Assembly (NCBI GenBank): GCA_022600215.1
Contig: JAHZKV010000095.1
Coordinates: 1 to 9,665 of the forward strand
Direction of reading: 5' to 3'
DNA: 9,665 bases
Origin: a bacterium
Lineage (GTDB): Bacteria > Chlamydiota > Chlamydiia > Chlamydiales > 2-12-FULL-49-11
Shown here: positions 1-7,626 of the stretch, one piece after another
Position numbering within the stretch: the stretch's first letter is position 1
Layout of the letters: each line of letters starts with the position of its first letter
Position numbers and translations under genes: made by a program
Notes under the pieces: model-generated
The model's input: the letters and a program-made list of their open reading frames with translations, nothing else
Databases searched by the model: none
Told to the model about the DNA's origin: nothing

Positions 1-1
1 A

Positions 2-1570
2 AAAGGTGCTCTACAAAAATACCAAGAATATCAAAAAGAAATTGGCGCTCATGACTTCCCTCTCCTTAGAGAAATGGCTCTAGTCATCATCGAAAATGGA
101 ATAGCTAAAGGCTCTCAAGAAGATGCTATTTTATCCCTCATTGCTTTAGAGATTGCTGGAGAAACAAGTCTTTCCCATCTTCTTGGAAGGATGGTGAAAA
201 GCAGTTACTTCCCAGTGCAAGCTAAAACCCTTTCCCTTTTAAAAAACCAAAATACTGCAAAAGCTGATAATTTGATCGAATCCTTTCTCACCTCAAATTT
301 TATCATGCTCCGCTTAGAGGCGCTCTCCATCTTAGTGCAAAAGCGCCAAAGCAAAGCGCTTGGACAAGTAGAAGCCCTTATGAACATGGTACACAAAAAC
401 TACCATCCTGTATTTGTAGATTTTTTTGCTATGGCTCGCACAAAATATGCTTTATCTACCCTCAAGCAGATGATGTGTGATAGAGATCTAAATCTCTCTC
501 TAGCTGCAATTTTAGCAGCAAAAAACCACCATATTGAAGAGCTTATTCCAAACCTTCGCTCCTGCCTAACTAACACCTCCGCTATCTTACAAGAAGGCGC
601 CGCATTTTCTCTTGGCCATTTTAAAGACAACCTGTCTAAGGATCGACTACAAAAGCTCTCCTCCAGTAAAGCCGACGAAGTGTCTCTTGCCGCAAGCTTT
701 GCTCTTTATCAATTAGGAGAAAAAGAGGCAGGGAAAAATATTATTGCTCTTGCCAAGCAAGGCAACCCCTTCGCTATCTCTCTTCTTCCAAAAATCGAAG
801 GGACAAAAACACTACTCCATGAAATTTATTACAGCGAAGACAACGCAAAAAGAATCCCTGCAGCCCTTGCGCTACTTGAACTCAAAGACCCACTATGTCT
901 GCCTGTTATCAATGATTTAATTACTCTAAATACCGACGCCTACTGCTTAGAAGCATCCTATTCCCCAGGAAGATGCTTTTCCTCGTTACACCTTGTTGCA
1001 ACCAGCAGCTTGGATAAAAGAGTGGTAGAAAGTGTAAAGGGAGTTACCTCCCAAATTCAAAGCCATTTGCTAACTAGATGTATCGATTTACCAAGACATC
1101 GCGCTATGCAGGCTATTGATCGAATTTTCCAAAGTAGATATAACCTTATGATTCCTGTTGCAATTGGCGTCTTAGAAAATTATGGTGATGAAGACGCTAA
1201 GATATATTTAAAAGAAAAAGCCTGTTTACCTGGTGCTCCATTTATCCGAACATCTTGCCATTTATCCTTGTGGAGAAGTACCCATGAAAAAGTCCACCAA
1301 GAGGCAATATTTTCCTGGCTCAAAGAATTTGGTAAAAACCAAATGATTGCTTTTTCTCAAAAAAATTCTAACAAAAAAGAAGGGAATTTCTCCCTTCCTG
1401 GCTTTGATTTGACACTTGAAGAAAAAAGTCACCTCCTTGTTCAAGCTTTTTTAAGTGTTGCTATGTTGCGAGAAACTGCAGGTCTAGACTGCATTATTAA
1501 TGCTATGATTGAGGGTCATGAAAAAAATCAAATCCCTTTAGCAGGAGTTCTTTTGAAAACAATTCAGTGA
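2..1570 (+). CDS. HEAT-repeat protein, 5'-truncated by window edge
   Basis: The reading frame is open from base 2, so the true start lies before the window. The first ATG in view (74) is internal to an uninterrupted frame and is probably not the start. About 522 residues are visible, ending in TGA. The protein is a run of amphipathic helix pairs rich in Leu and Ala with the periodicity of HEAT/ARM-like solenoids, for example the units around 'LRLEALSILVQ', 'LQEGAAFSLGHF' and 'VSLAASFALYQLGEKEAG'. A less repetitive C-terminal third follows. No catalytic motif or membrane segment is visible in the part present. HEAT-repeat proteins are generally scaffolds for protein-protein contacts, and the specific partner here is unknown. 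The gene is followed 18 bp later by lptD on the same strand, but lptD has its own promoter inside the end of this gene, so the two need not be one operon. The HEAT assignment is fairly sure; the role is not. Confidence 0.75.
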   Translation, partial: KGALQKYQEYQKEIGAHDFPLLREMALVIIENGIAKGSQEDAILSLIALEIAGETSLSHLLGRMVKSSYFPVQAKTLSLLKNQNTAKADNLIESFLTSNFIMLRLEALSILVQKRQSKALGQVEALMNMVHKNYHPVFVDFFAMARTKYALSTLKQMMCDRDLNLSLAAILAAKNHHIEELIPNLRSCLTNTSAILQEGAAFSLGHFKDNLSKDRLQKLSSSKADEVSLAASFALYQLGEKEAGKNIIALAKQGNPFAISLLPKIEGTKTLLHEIYYSEDNAKRIPAALALLELKDPLCLPVINDLITLNTDAYCLEASYSPGRCFSSLHLVATSSLDKRVVESVKGVTSQIQSHLLTRCIDLPRHRAMQAIDRIFQSRYNLMIPVAIGVLENYGDEDAKIYLKEKACLPGAPFIRTSCHLSLWRSTHEKVHQEAIFSWLKEFGKNQMIAFSQKNSNKKEGNFSLPGFDLTLEEKSHLLVQAFLSVAMLRETAGLDCIINAMIEGHEKNQIPLAGVLLKTIQ

Positions 1571-1581
1571 TCATTTATAAT
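1553..1581 (+). promoter_or_regulatory. Sigma-70-type promoter of lptD, leaderless spacing
   Basis: A -35 box TTGAAA (1553-1558, 5 of 6 to consensus) and a perfect -10 box TATAAT (1576-1581) are separated by 17 bp. The -10 box ends only 7 bp before the lptD ATG at 1589, so the expected transcription start falls at or within a base or two of the start codon. The -35 lies inside the last codons of the upstream HEAT gene. No Shine-Dalgarno sequence exists in the 18-bp gap. Confidence 0.65.
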
Positions 1582-1588
1582 CGCTGCT

Positions 1589-3742
1589 ATGAGAAAATTT
1601 TACTATACCCTTATTGCCCTTACTGGGATTTTTGCTGTATCTGACGATATAGAACTAAAACTAAATGAACCTACTATTACAAAAAGATCTGCCACCTGCG
1701 CAAAGGGCGGCAAGCTTAAAACAGATGACATTACTATTTATGCAAAAAATTTTGACTACCATGAAGAAGATGGAGAAAAAGTAGTCACTGCTTCTGGAAA
1801 CCTCCTCATCTCCTACTCCGACTACTTCATGATTGGGGATAGTATTACCTATAATTTTAAAGAAAAACGAGGCACCGTTATCAATGCTGTTGCTACCACA
1901 GGTATTATGCTTACAGGTGGTAAAGAACTGCAAATATTTGAAGATGGTTCCCTTGAAATCAAAGACGCCTTTATTACTGCCGATCCACAAAAGCAAGCTA
2001 CCATCGAACTTACATCGCCTCTTGTAACGATTGATAGCAAGACAAATGCCTCCACTAAAACAGTGGTAGGAAGATTTAATGGTGTACCATTTATGTGGCT
2101 GCCCTCATACGGTACTACTTTGAACCCAAAATACGAAGAGCCTCCAACCATTGATTACGGAATTGGTGTAGAAAATAACCAAATGCCTGCGATTTATGGT
2201 CGGTTCAAAATGTACGACAACCAAAATCTTCAGGCATATGCAAGATTAGAATACCGTTTCTTAACTTTTGATGACAAAGTGAGAAGAATCAATAGAGGGA
2301 TAAAATGGTATGACGGTCTTGGCGGAGCTTTCGACCTCGACTACAAATCGGATAATAAGAAATTCAGCTTCCAAACAAGAAACTTTGTGACCTACTCTAT
2401 CGTACCACTTGATATTAATCCTTATTTAGTGGCCCTTCGTTATCGCCTGCAAGGTCTATATAAAGGAGAAACAGAGGATGAAAGGGTAGAGACAAAAGTG
2501 CAGTGGGACTACCTCTCTGACCGATTTATCCGTAAAAACTTTAAACCAAAGCACAACTGGGTTCTAAAAACTCTTGAAAATAACGAAGCCTATGTAAAAT
2601 ATCGCTCAGACCCTGCGTTTGTATCCTTGTATGCAAAGCCAAGACTCAATAAGTATCGTGGCTTCAAACAAGAATTGCCAAGTTTTAATATAGCAGTGCA
2701 GCCAATTGAACTTTTTGGTACCAAAATCTATATGGAGCAAACATACAATACTGCATACCTCAACTACCTATATGCGGAAGAGCTTCGCGATGCTGTACCT
2801 GATTTTAATGCAGGAAGAATAAGCACTATCTATAATATATACCGCCCATTCAATGTGTTTGGAGTTACTATTACTCCTCGCGTTGGATTTGATGGTATCT
2901 TTTACTCAAACAACCAAAATGGCGATACCCCTTATCTTGCTGCTGGAACCTATGGTGGGGACATCACCAAAGAAGTGGTGGGAGAATTTGATTCATTTGA
3001 TCACTACATAAAACCATATATACAATACAATGGATACACACCCCCAACTTCTGATAACAGCAATCACTTCGTCTTTAGCAGAAAGGATGGATATGCGGCA
3101 TATAATCAAATTATCTATGGATTGAAAAATGAAATCTATTTTCATCGCTTCCCTGTGGATACTCCCACATTTGCGATCAATGCACGCGGTATGACATTTA
3201 TTGGTTCTAAAGCGTTTACTGGAGGGATTTCCAAAGGTGACTTAGAATTCTTATGGCATTATCCGAGAATGGAATTTGGAGTAAAGTTTGGATGGAACTT
3301 CCAAAAAAACACCTATGACTTTACGCATGTTCGATTTGGATGGACGATCAATGACTACTTTGCTGTATCTAGTGAATTTAGAAGTAGAGGTAGATTTTGG
3401 TGGAGAAAAAATAACCACGAAAGCTTTATTGTAGATTATTTCCGCACTATTGCTGATCTACAAGAGACACCTCTTTCCAATGCAAGATATTGTTTTGTGA
3501 ATAAGGCGCAATTACAGCTCTCCCCTCTTTGGGTCTTACAACTGGAAAACAATGTTGGAAAAACAGCAAGTTATACAAATGATGCAGGGATAGAGGTTCC
3601 TGGGGATAACCAATACTATATCCAGACCAAGGCAAACCTCTTTATGATCGTTAGTAACACGCAAAAATTTGGGGCATCAGCAACCTTCACAAATGCCAAC
3701 AAAGAGAATGCCTATAGTCTAATTTGGGAAATTGCTAAGTAG
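1589..3742 (+). CDS. lptD: LptD/OstA-like outer-membrane LPS-assembly protein
   Basis: The 717-residue product is predicted to be an outer-membrane beta-barrel that inserts lipopolysaccharide, or here lipooligosaccharide, into the outer leaflet. A short signal peptide is visible: a basic start (MRK), a hydrophobic core (about residues 4-17), then acidic residues. Residues about 45-150 look like the OstA/LptA jellyroll domain ('ITIYAKNFDYHEEDGEKVV', then short alternating strands with 'GDSITYNF'). Residues about 180-717 alternate aromatic and polar positions with many Tyr, Phe, Trp and Asn, as in LptD barrels. Length is in the family range (E. coli 784). Only two cysteines occur, C37 and C635. 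The C-terminus ends in EIAK rather than the usual aromatic residue. ATG 1589 is the only sensible start, since it begins the signal peptide. The stop overlaps the convergent gene on the other strand. Assignment rests on domain layout and composition; a different large OstA-domain outer-membrane protein is the main alternative. Confidence 0.75.
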   Translation: MRKFYYTLIALTGIFAVSDDIELKLNEPTITKRSATCAKGGKLKTDDITIYAKNFDYHEEDGEKVVTASGNLLISYSDYFMIGDSITYNFKEKRGTVINAVATTGIMLTGGKELQIFEDGSLEIKDAFITADPQKQATIELTSPLVTIDSKTNASTKTVVGRFNGVPFMWLPSYGTTLNPKYEEPPTIDYGIGVENNQMPAIYGRFKMYDNQNLQAYARLEYRFLTFDDKVRRINRGIKWYDGLGGAFDLDYKSDNKKFSFQTRNFVTYSIVPLDINPYLVALRYRLQGLYKGETEDERVETKVQWDYLSDRFIRKNFKPKHNWVLKTLENNEAYVKYRSDPAFVSLYAKPRLNKYRGFKQELPSFNIAVQPIELFGTKIYMEQTYNTAYLNYLYAEELRDAVPDFNAGRISTIYNIYRPFNVFGVTITPRVGFDGIFYSNNQNGDTPYLAAGTYGGDITKEVVGEFDSFDHYIKPYIQYNGYTPPTSDNSNHFVFSRKDGYAAYNQIIYGLKNEIYFHRFPVDTPTFAINARGMTFIGSKAFTGGISKGDLEFLWHYPRMEFGVKFGWNFQKNTYDFTHVRFGWTINDYFAVSSEFRSRGRFWWRKNNHESFIVDYFRTIADLQETPLSNARYCFVNKAQLQLSPLWVLQLENNVGKTASYTNDAGIEVPGDNQYYIQTKANLFMIVSNTQKFGASATFTNANKENAYSLIWEIAK

Positions 3743-4043
3743 ATCCTTGGAGAAAGAAACCTGTTATCTTTTTAATAGTCCCTTCTAAATGGAGGGTTCC
3801 CCAAAATCCAATATATGTTATTGCTATGATGCATACAAATAAGCTCGCACTATTTTTTGGATTACGAAGGTCCACTAGACCGACTATATGCAGAACGGTA
3901 AAAACCGCAAGAGCCAAATATGCTATATATTTGATAGCAACTCCAAAAATATAAGGATTGATAGCTAATCTTTCAAAACCTGCTGTTCTTTGAATAATAT
4001 TACGTTGTACAGGTGCTTGTTGCATGCGTGCTGATGCAGCCAT
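3735..4043 (-). CDS. Small two-helix membrane protein, function unknown
   Basis: The 102-residue product is not recognised as a named family. The N-terminal 30 residues are polar and Gln/Arg-rich ('MQQAPVQRNIIQR'). Two hydrophobic segments follow at about residues 32-57 and 66-84, separated by a short polar loop ('DLRNPKNSA'). A basic C-terminal tail contains 'TIKKITGF'. The start is well supported: AGGAGG lies 4 nt upstream of the ATG. The pattern of two membrane segments close together with both ends on the same side resembles the bilobed hydrophobic domain of chlamydial inclusion membrane (Inc) proteins, but it also fits an ordinary small inner-membrane protein. The gene is divergent from ubiE and convergent with lptD, overlapping the lptD stop by 8 bp. 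It is a real gene by start signal and composition; the function is open. Confidence 0.7.
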   Translation of the reverse strand: MAASARMQQAPVQRNIIQRTAGFERLAINPYIFGVAIKYIAYLALAVFTVLHIVGLVDLRNPKNSASLFVCIIAITYIGFWGTLHLEGTIKKITGFFLQGST

Positions 4044-4138
4044 TTCCCCTCCTAATCCATAGTTAAGTTAAAATTTTAATACATCATAATGTAAAAAATC
4101 TATTGCTGTAAAGAGTCAAATTCCTTATTTTAGAAGCT
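4044..4138. promoter_or_regulatory. Divergent intergenic region with AT palindrome and candidate promoters
   Basis: These 95 bp separate the small membrane protein gene (-) from ubiE (+) and must hold the promoters of both. On the minus strand TTTACA (4095-4090) and TTTAAC (4072-4067) are spaced 17 bp and are the best candidate promoter. On the plus strand only weak boxes are seen: TTAAGT (4063-4068) with CATAAT (4085-4090), or TTGCTG (4103-4108) with TATTTT (4126-4131). A perfect 12-bp palindrome TTAAAATTTTAA lies at 4068-4079 between the divergent genes. In DNA this AT-rich such a palindrome can arise by chance. Confidence 0.4.
4048..4053 (-). promoter_or_regulatory. Strong Shine-Dalgarno of the small membrane protein gene
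   Basis: On the minus strand the sequence reads AGGAGG followed by GGAA and then ATG. It is a perfect anti-16S match with 4-nt spacing and fixes the start of the 102-residue gene. It contrasts with the lptD, ubiE and SET genes, which have weak or no such site. Confidence 0.7.
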
Positions 4139-4852
4139 ATGAAAAATTCTTTAACAAAAAAAACGTTTTCCGTTGCAAAGATCTTCAATGAAATAGCAGA
4201 AAAATATGACTCCATAAATTCCCTTCTTTCCTTCGGCTTAGATAAACGCTGGAGAAAGAAATTAGCAAAGCGCTTACCGGAGAAAAAAGGGGCAAACGTG
4301 CTAGATGTTGCATGCGGAAGTTGTGAGCAGATTCTTGCAAACGTCAAAAAAAGACCAAGTGCAACCTTTACAGGGATAGATATATCGGAAAAGCTCCTTA
4401 ATATTGGAAGGGAAAAAATAAAAGAGATAGAGCAAGTAAAAGGTCTATACAATGTATCTGCACTTGATTTACCATTTTCTCGTGAGAGCTATGATGCAAT
4501 CACCCTTTCTTTTGGCATACGAAACATGGAAAAAGTGGAGATAGCATTAGAAGAGGCATACCGCGTATTAAAAAAAGGAGGCAAACTCCTTATTTTAGAG
4601 TTCTCTTTGCCAAAGAGTTGGTTTGCTAAAAAATTGGCCCTATTCTACCTTAAAAATATCCTCCCCATCATTGGAAACTTGATTTCAAAGCATTCTTATG
4701 CATATACTTACCTTAATGAAACCATCCAAGATTTTCCTTATGGAGAGGATTTTGACACGCTCATGAAAAAAGCTTCTTTTACAAACACCTCATTCTCCCC
4801 CCTTACCTTTGGTATGGTAACTATCTATGCAGGAGAAAAAGGAGATGCATAA
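4139..4852 (+). CDS. menG: Demethylmenaquinone C-methyltransferase (UbiE/MenG family)
   Basis: The 237-residue SAM-dependent methyltransferase catalyses the last step of menaquinone synthesis, C-methylation of the demethylmenaquinone ring. UbiE-type hallmarks are clear: an N-terminal 'IFNEIAEKYDSINSLLSFG' (about 15-33) followed by WR; SAM motif I 'LDVACGSCEQ' (55-64); 'TGIDIS' (78-83); 'SFGIRNM' (124-130); 'RVLKKGG' and 'ILEFSLP' (142-158); and a C-terminal 'LTFGMVTIYAGEK'. Length is close to the usual 230-250. Motif I is odd: the family usually has CGTGD, but here it is CGSCE, which lacks the second glycine. The Shine-Dalgarno is weak (AGAAG just upstream). The end overlaps the menF start. 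With menF, menD and menH next door the substrate is very likely demethylmenaquinone rather than a ubiquinone precursor, hence menG (also called ubiE). Confidence 0.9.
   Translation: MKNSLTKKTFSVAKIFNEIAEKYDSINSLLSFGLDKRWRKKLAKRLPEKKGANVLDVACGSCEQILANVKKRPSATFTGIDISEKLLNIGREKIKEIEQVKGLYNVSALDLPFSRESYDAITLSFGIRNMEKVEIALEEAYRVLKKGGKLLILEFSLPKSWFAKKLALFYLKNILPIIGNLISKHSYAYTYLNETIQDFPYGEDFDTLMKKASFTNTSFSPLTFGMVTIYAGEKGDA
4831..4835 (+). promoter_or_regulatory. Shine-Dalgarno deciding the menF start
   Basis: AGGAG ends 9 nt before ATG 4845 and lies inside the 3' end of menG. It favours 4845 over the in-frame ATG at 4827, which has no such site upstream. Confidence 0.5.
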
Positions 4853-5840
4853 TCCATTTGAGGAACCAATTTTCCCAATCGTTATTTGTGATGGCTTTTG
4901 TGGACTTGGCAAAGCGGAAGAAGAAGTCGAAGGTATCCCCTATTTTTATGCCTCCACCTTTCATAAGGAAAAAACTGTTTTCTTCCAACCAAAGCACTAC
5001 TTTCCATTAAAAGATCTGCCTAAAATACATCTAGAAAACACTATCCTTACAACCTCTTTTATACCAAATGAGCTAGACTTTTCTAAAGCCTTTGAAAATT
5101 TCCAAAAAATACTCCCCTTAGAAAAGGTAGTCTTAGCAAGAAGAAAAACCCACACGCTACAAAAACCTTTTTCCCCTCTTGAAATCCTTTCTACACTTTT
5201 CCACACTTTTGAAAAGAAGAGCCTTTTTGCCTATTTTGAAAAGGAAGAGATGGGCTTTTTTGGCGCTACTCCAGAAAACCTATACACAAGAGTAGGAAGA
5301 GAAATTATTAGCGATGCTATTGCTGGCACCACTTTATACAAAAATAAAGCCGATCTATACACAAGCAAGAATATCAAAGAGCATAACTTTGTTACTAAAA
5401 TGATACAAGAAGCACTTACGGGCATTTCTAGTAATGTCAAGGTCTCTGATGCTTCTATAAAAAAAGCCCATCACCTTTGTCATATCCACAAAACCATTTC
5501 TGCCACACTCCACGAAAATATCACCGATCACGATATTATCCATCTGCTGCACCCAACACCTGCAACTGCTGGATATCCAAAAGCATTAGCTACCTCTTTC
5601 CTAGCAGAAGAGGAAAGCTTTAATAGAGAATTTTATGCTGGACCTCTTGGTTGGATATCCCCAGAAAAGGCAAAGATTAAAGTTGCCCTTCGCTGTGGCA
5701 GGCAACAAGGATCTATGCTACACTTGTATGCTGGAGCAGGAGTCATAAAAGAATCTGACCCTATCAAAGAATTAGAAGAAATTGAAAATAAATTCCACAC
5801 CATTGAGGAGGCTTTGTTTGAAACAGTCCCTACATACTAA
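4845..5840 (+). CDS. menF: Isochorismate synthase MenF
   Basis: The 331-residue chorismate-binding enzyme converts chorismate to isochorismate, the entry step of classical menaquinone synthesis. Family motifs in order: 'KVVLARR' with K94, equivalent to the general-base lysine of EntC/MenF; 'GFFGATPENL' with E144; 'DAIAGTT'; 'IKEHNFV' with metal-site E179; 'LLHPTPATAGYPKALA'; 'FYAGPLGW'; 'VALRCGRQ'; 'LYAGAGVI'; and a final 'ELEEIENKF' with metal-site E314. All key residues are present. The protein is about 100 residues shorter than E. coli MenF because the N-terminal region is reduced. The lysine and the menD/menH neighbours favour isochorismate synthase over anthranilate or aminodeoxychorismate synthase. 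The start is taken at ATG 4845, overlapping the menG stop by 8 nt; ATG 4827 is an alternative adding six residues. The 3' end overlaps menD, indicating translational coupling. Confidence 0.9.
   Translation: MHNPFEEPIFPIVICDGFCGLGKAEEEVEGIPYFYASTFHKEKTVFFQPKHYFPLKDLPKIHLENTILTTSFIPNELDFSKAFENFQKILPLEKVVLARRKTHTLQKPFSPLEILSTLFHTFEKKSLFAYFEKEEMGFFGATPENLYTRVGREIISDAIAGTTLYKNKADLYTSKNIKEHNFVTKMIQEALTGISSNVKVSDASIKKAHHLCHIHKTISATLHENITDHDIIHLLHPTPATAGYPKALATSFLAEEESFNREFYAGPLGWISPEKAKIKVALRCGRQQGSMLHLYAGAGVIKESDPIKELEEIENKFHTIEEALFETVPTY
5806..5811 (+). promoter_or_regulatory. Perfect Shine-Dalgarno setting a TTG start for menD
   Basis: AGGAGG lies inside the 3' end of menF, 6 nt before TTG 5818. 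It is the strongest ribosome-binding signal in the operon and chooses TTG 5818 over the in-frame TTG codons at 5782 and 5803. Confidence 0.75.
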
Positions 5841-7626
5841 TAATGAATATGCCGATATGATTATCTCCTTGCTCTATAAGTTAGGAGTACGAACATTTTG
5901 CCTAGGAAGCGGAAGTAGAAGCGCTCCTCTTGCTTATGCCCTTCAAAAACACTCCTCTGCAAAAGCTATCCTTCACTATGATGAAAGATCACTAGGTTTT
6001 TTTGCTCTTGGTGTCGCCAAACAAACCCTCACTCCTGTATGCGTAATTACCACTACAGGTTCTGCTGCTTCTAACTTACTTCCTTCGGTGATGGAAAGTT
6101 ACATGAATGGCACTCCTTTGATTGTCATAACCTGTGATCGCCCGTTTGAAGATAATGACCGCGGCATGAATCAAACTTGCAATCAACAAAATCTCTTTGG
6201 AGAATTTGTAGCAAAGAGTATCACCCTTCCAGCAACTCCACACTCTTTTGATACAAGAGCGATTACCTCTGCCATCTCCCATCTCTATGCAAAGGCAAAA
6301 AATGACTCCCTCCCTGTTCATATCAATATCCCTTTTCGCGAGCCACTTCTTGCGATAGAAGAGGAGATAAAAAAAACATACCCCCCACAGACAGAATACC
6401 TACCAACCTACTCTCTTCCATCTCCCATCTCCCTTGAATATGTAAGCGATATCCTTTCCAGTTACGAAAAAGGACTCATTATTGTGGGAGGGCTCACTAC
6501 CTCCAAAGATTTGGAAGAAATTTTGACCCTTTCCGAAAAAACAAGCTTTCCTATTCTTGCTGATCCCCTTTCTGGTATTCGTGAATTTGGGCCATCCCCA
6601 ACTCAAATTACCCACTATAATCAAATCATTCACCATGCCGGTCATTTAGATAACTTAAAACCAGATGTGATCTTATTTCTTGGGGAGCAAATGGTCTCCA
6701 AAAGGGTGCTTGTTTGGGCAAAATCATTGAAAAAAACTCGCCAGCTTTTAGTTACTGGGAAAAAAAGACGCATTGATCCAACACTAGAAATGGATACGTG
6801 TATCGAAACAGATCCTGCCTCCTTCGCAAAAGCACTCCATGAAGTACTCCCTGCCAAAAAACCTACGTCCTACCTTTCCTTGTGGAAAAGTTTCTCTTTA
6901 ACGGTGATGGAGAGTGTGGAAGAATTCTTTGCCGACCAAGATCAAATTTATGAGCCGCAATGTATCACCAATATGCTTACGCTAGAAAAAAGCTCTTCCT
7001 TCTCCCTCTTTATTGGAAATAGCCTCCCTATTCGTTATGCTGACAGCCTTTATTTCCCCAAAAAAATTAGCAAAAAAATGTATGGCAATCGAGGCGTTTC
7101 AGGGATTGATGGAAATATTTCTACCGCACTTGGTATTTGTGAAGCAGAAGGAGCACCTGTTGTTGCTGTTGTTGGAGATTGTACCTTTTTGCATGACGCA
7201 ACCGCTATTCATCTGATGAAAGCCAGAAATATTCCATTGATCATCATCGTCATCAACAATAATGGAGGAGGCATTTTTCACTTCTTGCCATATAGCAATG
7301 AAAAGAATTTAGTAGATACCCTCATCTCACCTCCTACTACTTTAGATATTGGCGCTATTGCTACCTCTTTTGGAATTCCTTATTGGAAGGCCGAAGCAGC
7401 CCAAGACTACACAAAAATGCTCGATCACTTACTTGAAGAAGGCTCTCACGGTATCATCGAGATTCCATCCTCCAAAGAAGACAACCTCCAAGTGCACCAA
7501 GAACTAGAGCACCACTTGAAAAAACAAATTAATAAACATATCAAAAAAGAGAGAGGCTCATACTTCACTTTACCGAAAAGAAAACCCACCACAAACCCAA
7601 AATCCTATGCCTCCACGGATTTTTAG
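5818..7626 (+). CDS. menD: SEPHCHC synthase MenD (ThDP-dependent)
   Basis: The 602-residue enzyme joins isochorismate and 2-oxoglutarate to give 2-succinyl-5-enolpyruvyl-6-hydroxy-3-cyclohexene-1-carboxylate. The thiamine-diphosphate architecture is complete: 'GSGSRSAPL' at 30-38; the activating glutamate E56 in 'HYDERSLGFFALG'; 'TTTGSAASNLLPSVMES'; 'VITCDRPFEDNDRGMNQT'; 'GNRGVSGIDGNISTALG'; and the cofactor motif from G453-D454 to N480-N482, followed by GGGIFHFLP. TTG 5818 is chosen for its AGGAGG and because it gives the usual MenD N-terminal length. It overlaps the menF stop by 23 nt. MenD proteins usually run to 550-580 residues. The extra basic, low-complexity C-terminal tail here (after about residue 565) coincides with the stretch that also encodes the N-terminus of menH in another frame, so the tail is probably a by-product of that overlap. 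Confidence 0.93.
   Translation: MKQSLHTNNEYADMIISLLYKLGVRTFCLGSGSRSAPLAYALQKHSSAKAILHYDERSLGFFALGVAKQTLTPVCVITTTGSAASNLLPSVMESYMNGTPLIVITCDRPFEDNDRGMNQTCNQQNLFGEFVAKSITLPATPHSFDTRAITSAISHLYAKAKNDSLPVHINIPFREPLLAIEEEIKKTYPPQTEYLPTYSLPSPISLEYVSDILSSYEKGLIIVGGLTTSKDLEEILTLSEKTSFPILADPLSGIREFGPSPTQITHYNQIIHHAGHLDNLKPDVILFLGEQMVSKRVLVWAKSLKKTRQLLVTGKKRRIDPTLEMDTCIETDPASFAKALHEVLPAKKPTSYLSLWKSFSLTVMESVEEFFADQDQIYEPQCITNMLTLEKSSSFSLFIGNSLPIRYADSLYFPKKISKKMYGNRGVSGIDGNISTALGICEAEGAPVVAVVGDCTFLHDATAIHLMKARNIPLIIIVINNNGGGIFHFLPYSNEKNLVDTLISPPTTLDIGAIATSFGIPYWKAEAAQDYTKMLDHLLEEGSHGIIEIPSSKEDNLQVHQELEHHLKKQINKHIKKERGSYFTLPKRKPTTNPKSYASTDF

Noticed and set aside
3735..3790. Intrinsic terminator between lptD and the convergent small gene
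   Set aside because: The coding regions overlap by 8 bp and no GC-rich hairpin followed by a T run is visible.
4103..4131. Promoter TTGCTG-17-TATTTT for menG
   Set aside because: The boxes match poorly and the implied start of transcription would fall almost on the ATG. It is kept only as a weak candidate within the intergenic entry.
4084..4452. 122-codon open frame antisense to the start of menG
   Set aside because: It lies opposite a clearly coding gene, has Ser/Phe/Lys-rich composition typical of a reverse-strand shadow, and shows no Shine-Dalgarno or recognisable motif.
5782..5817. menD starting at TTG 5782 or TTG 5803
   Set aside because: Neither has a Shine-Dalgarno, and both add residues before the normal MenD N-terminus. 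TTG 5818 has AGGAGG at 6 nt.
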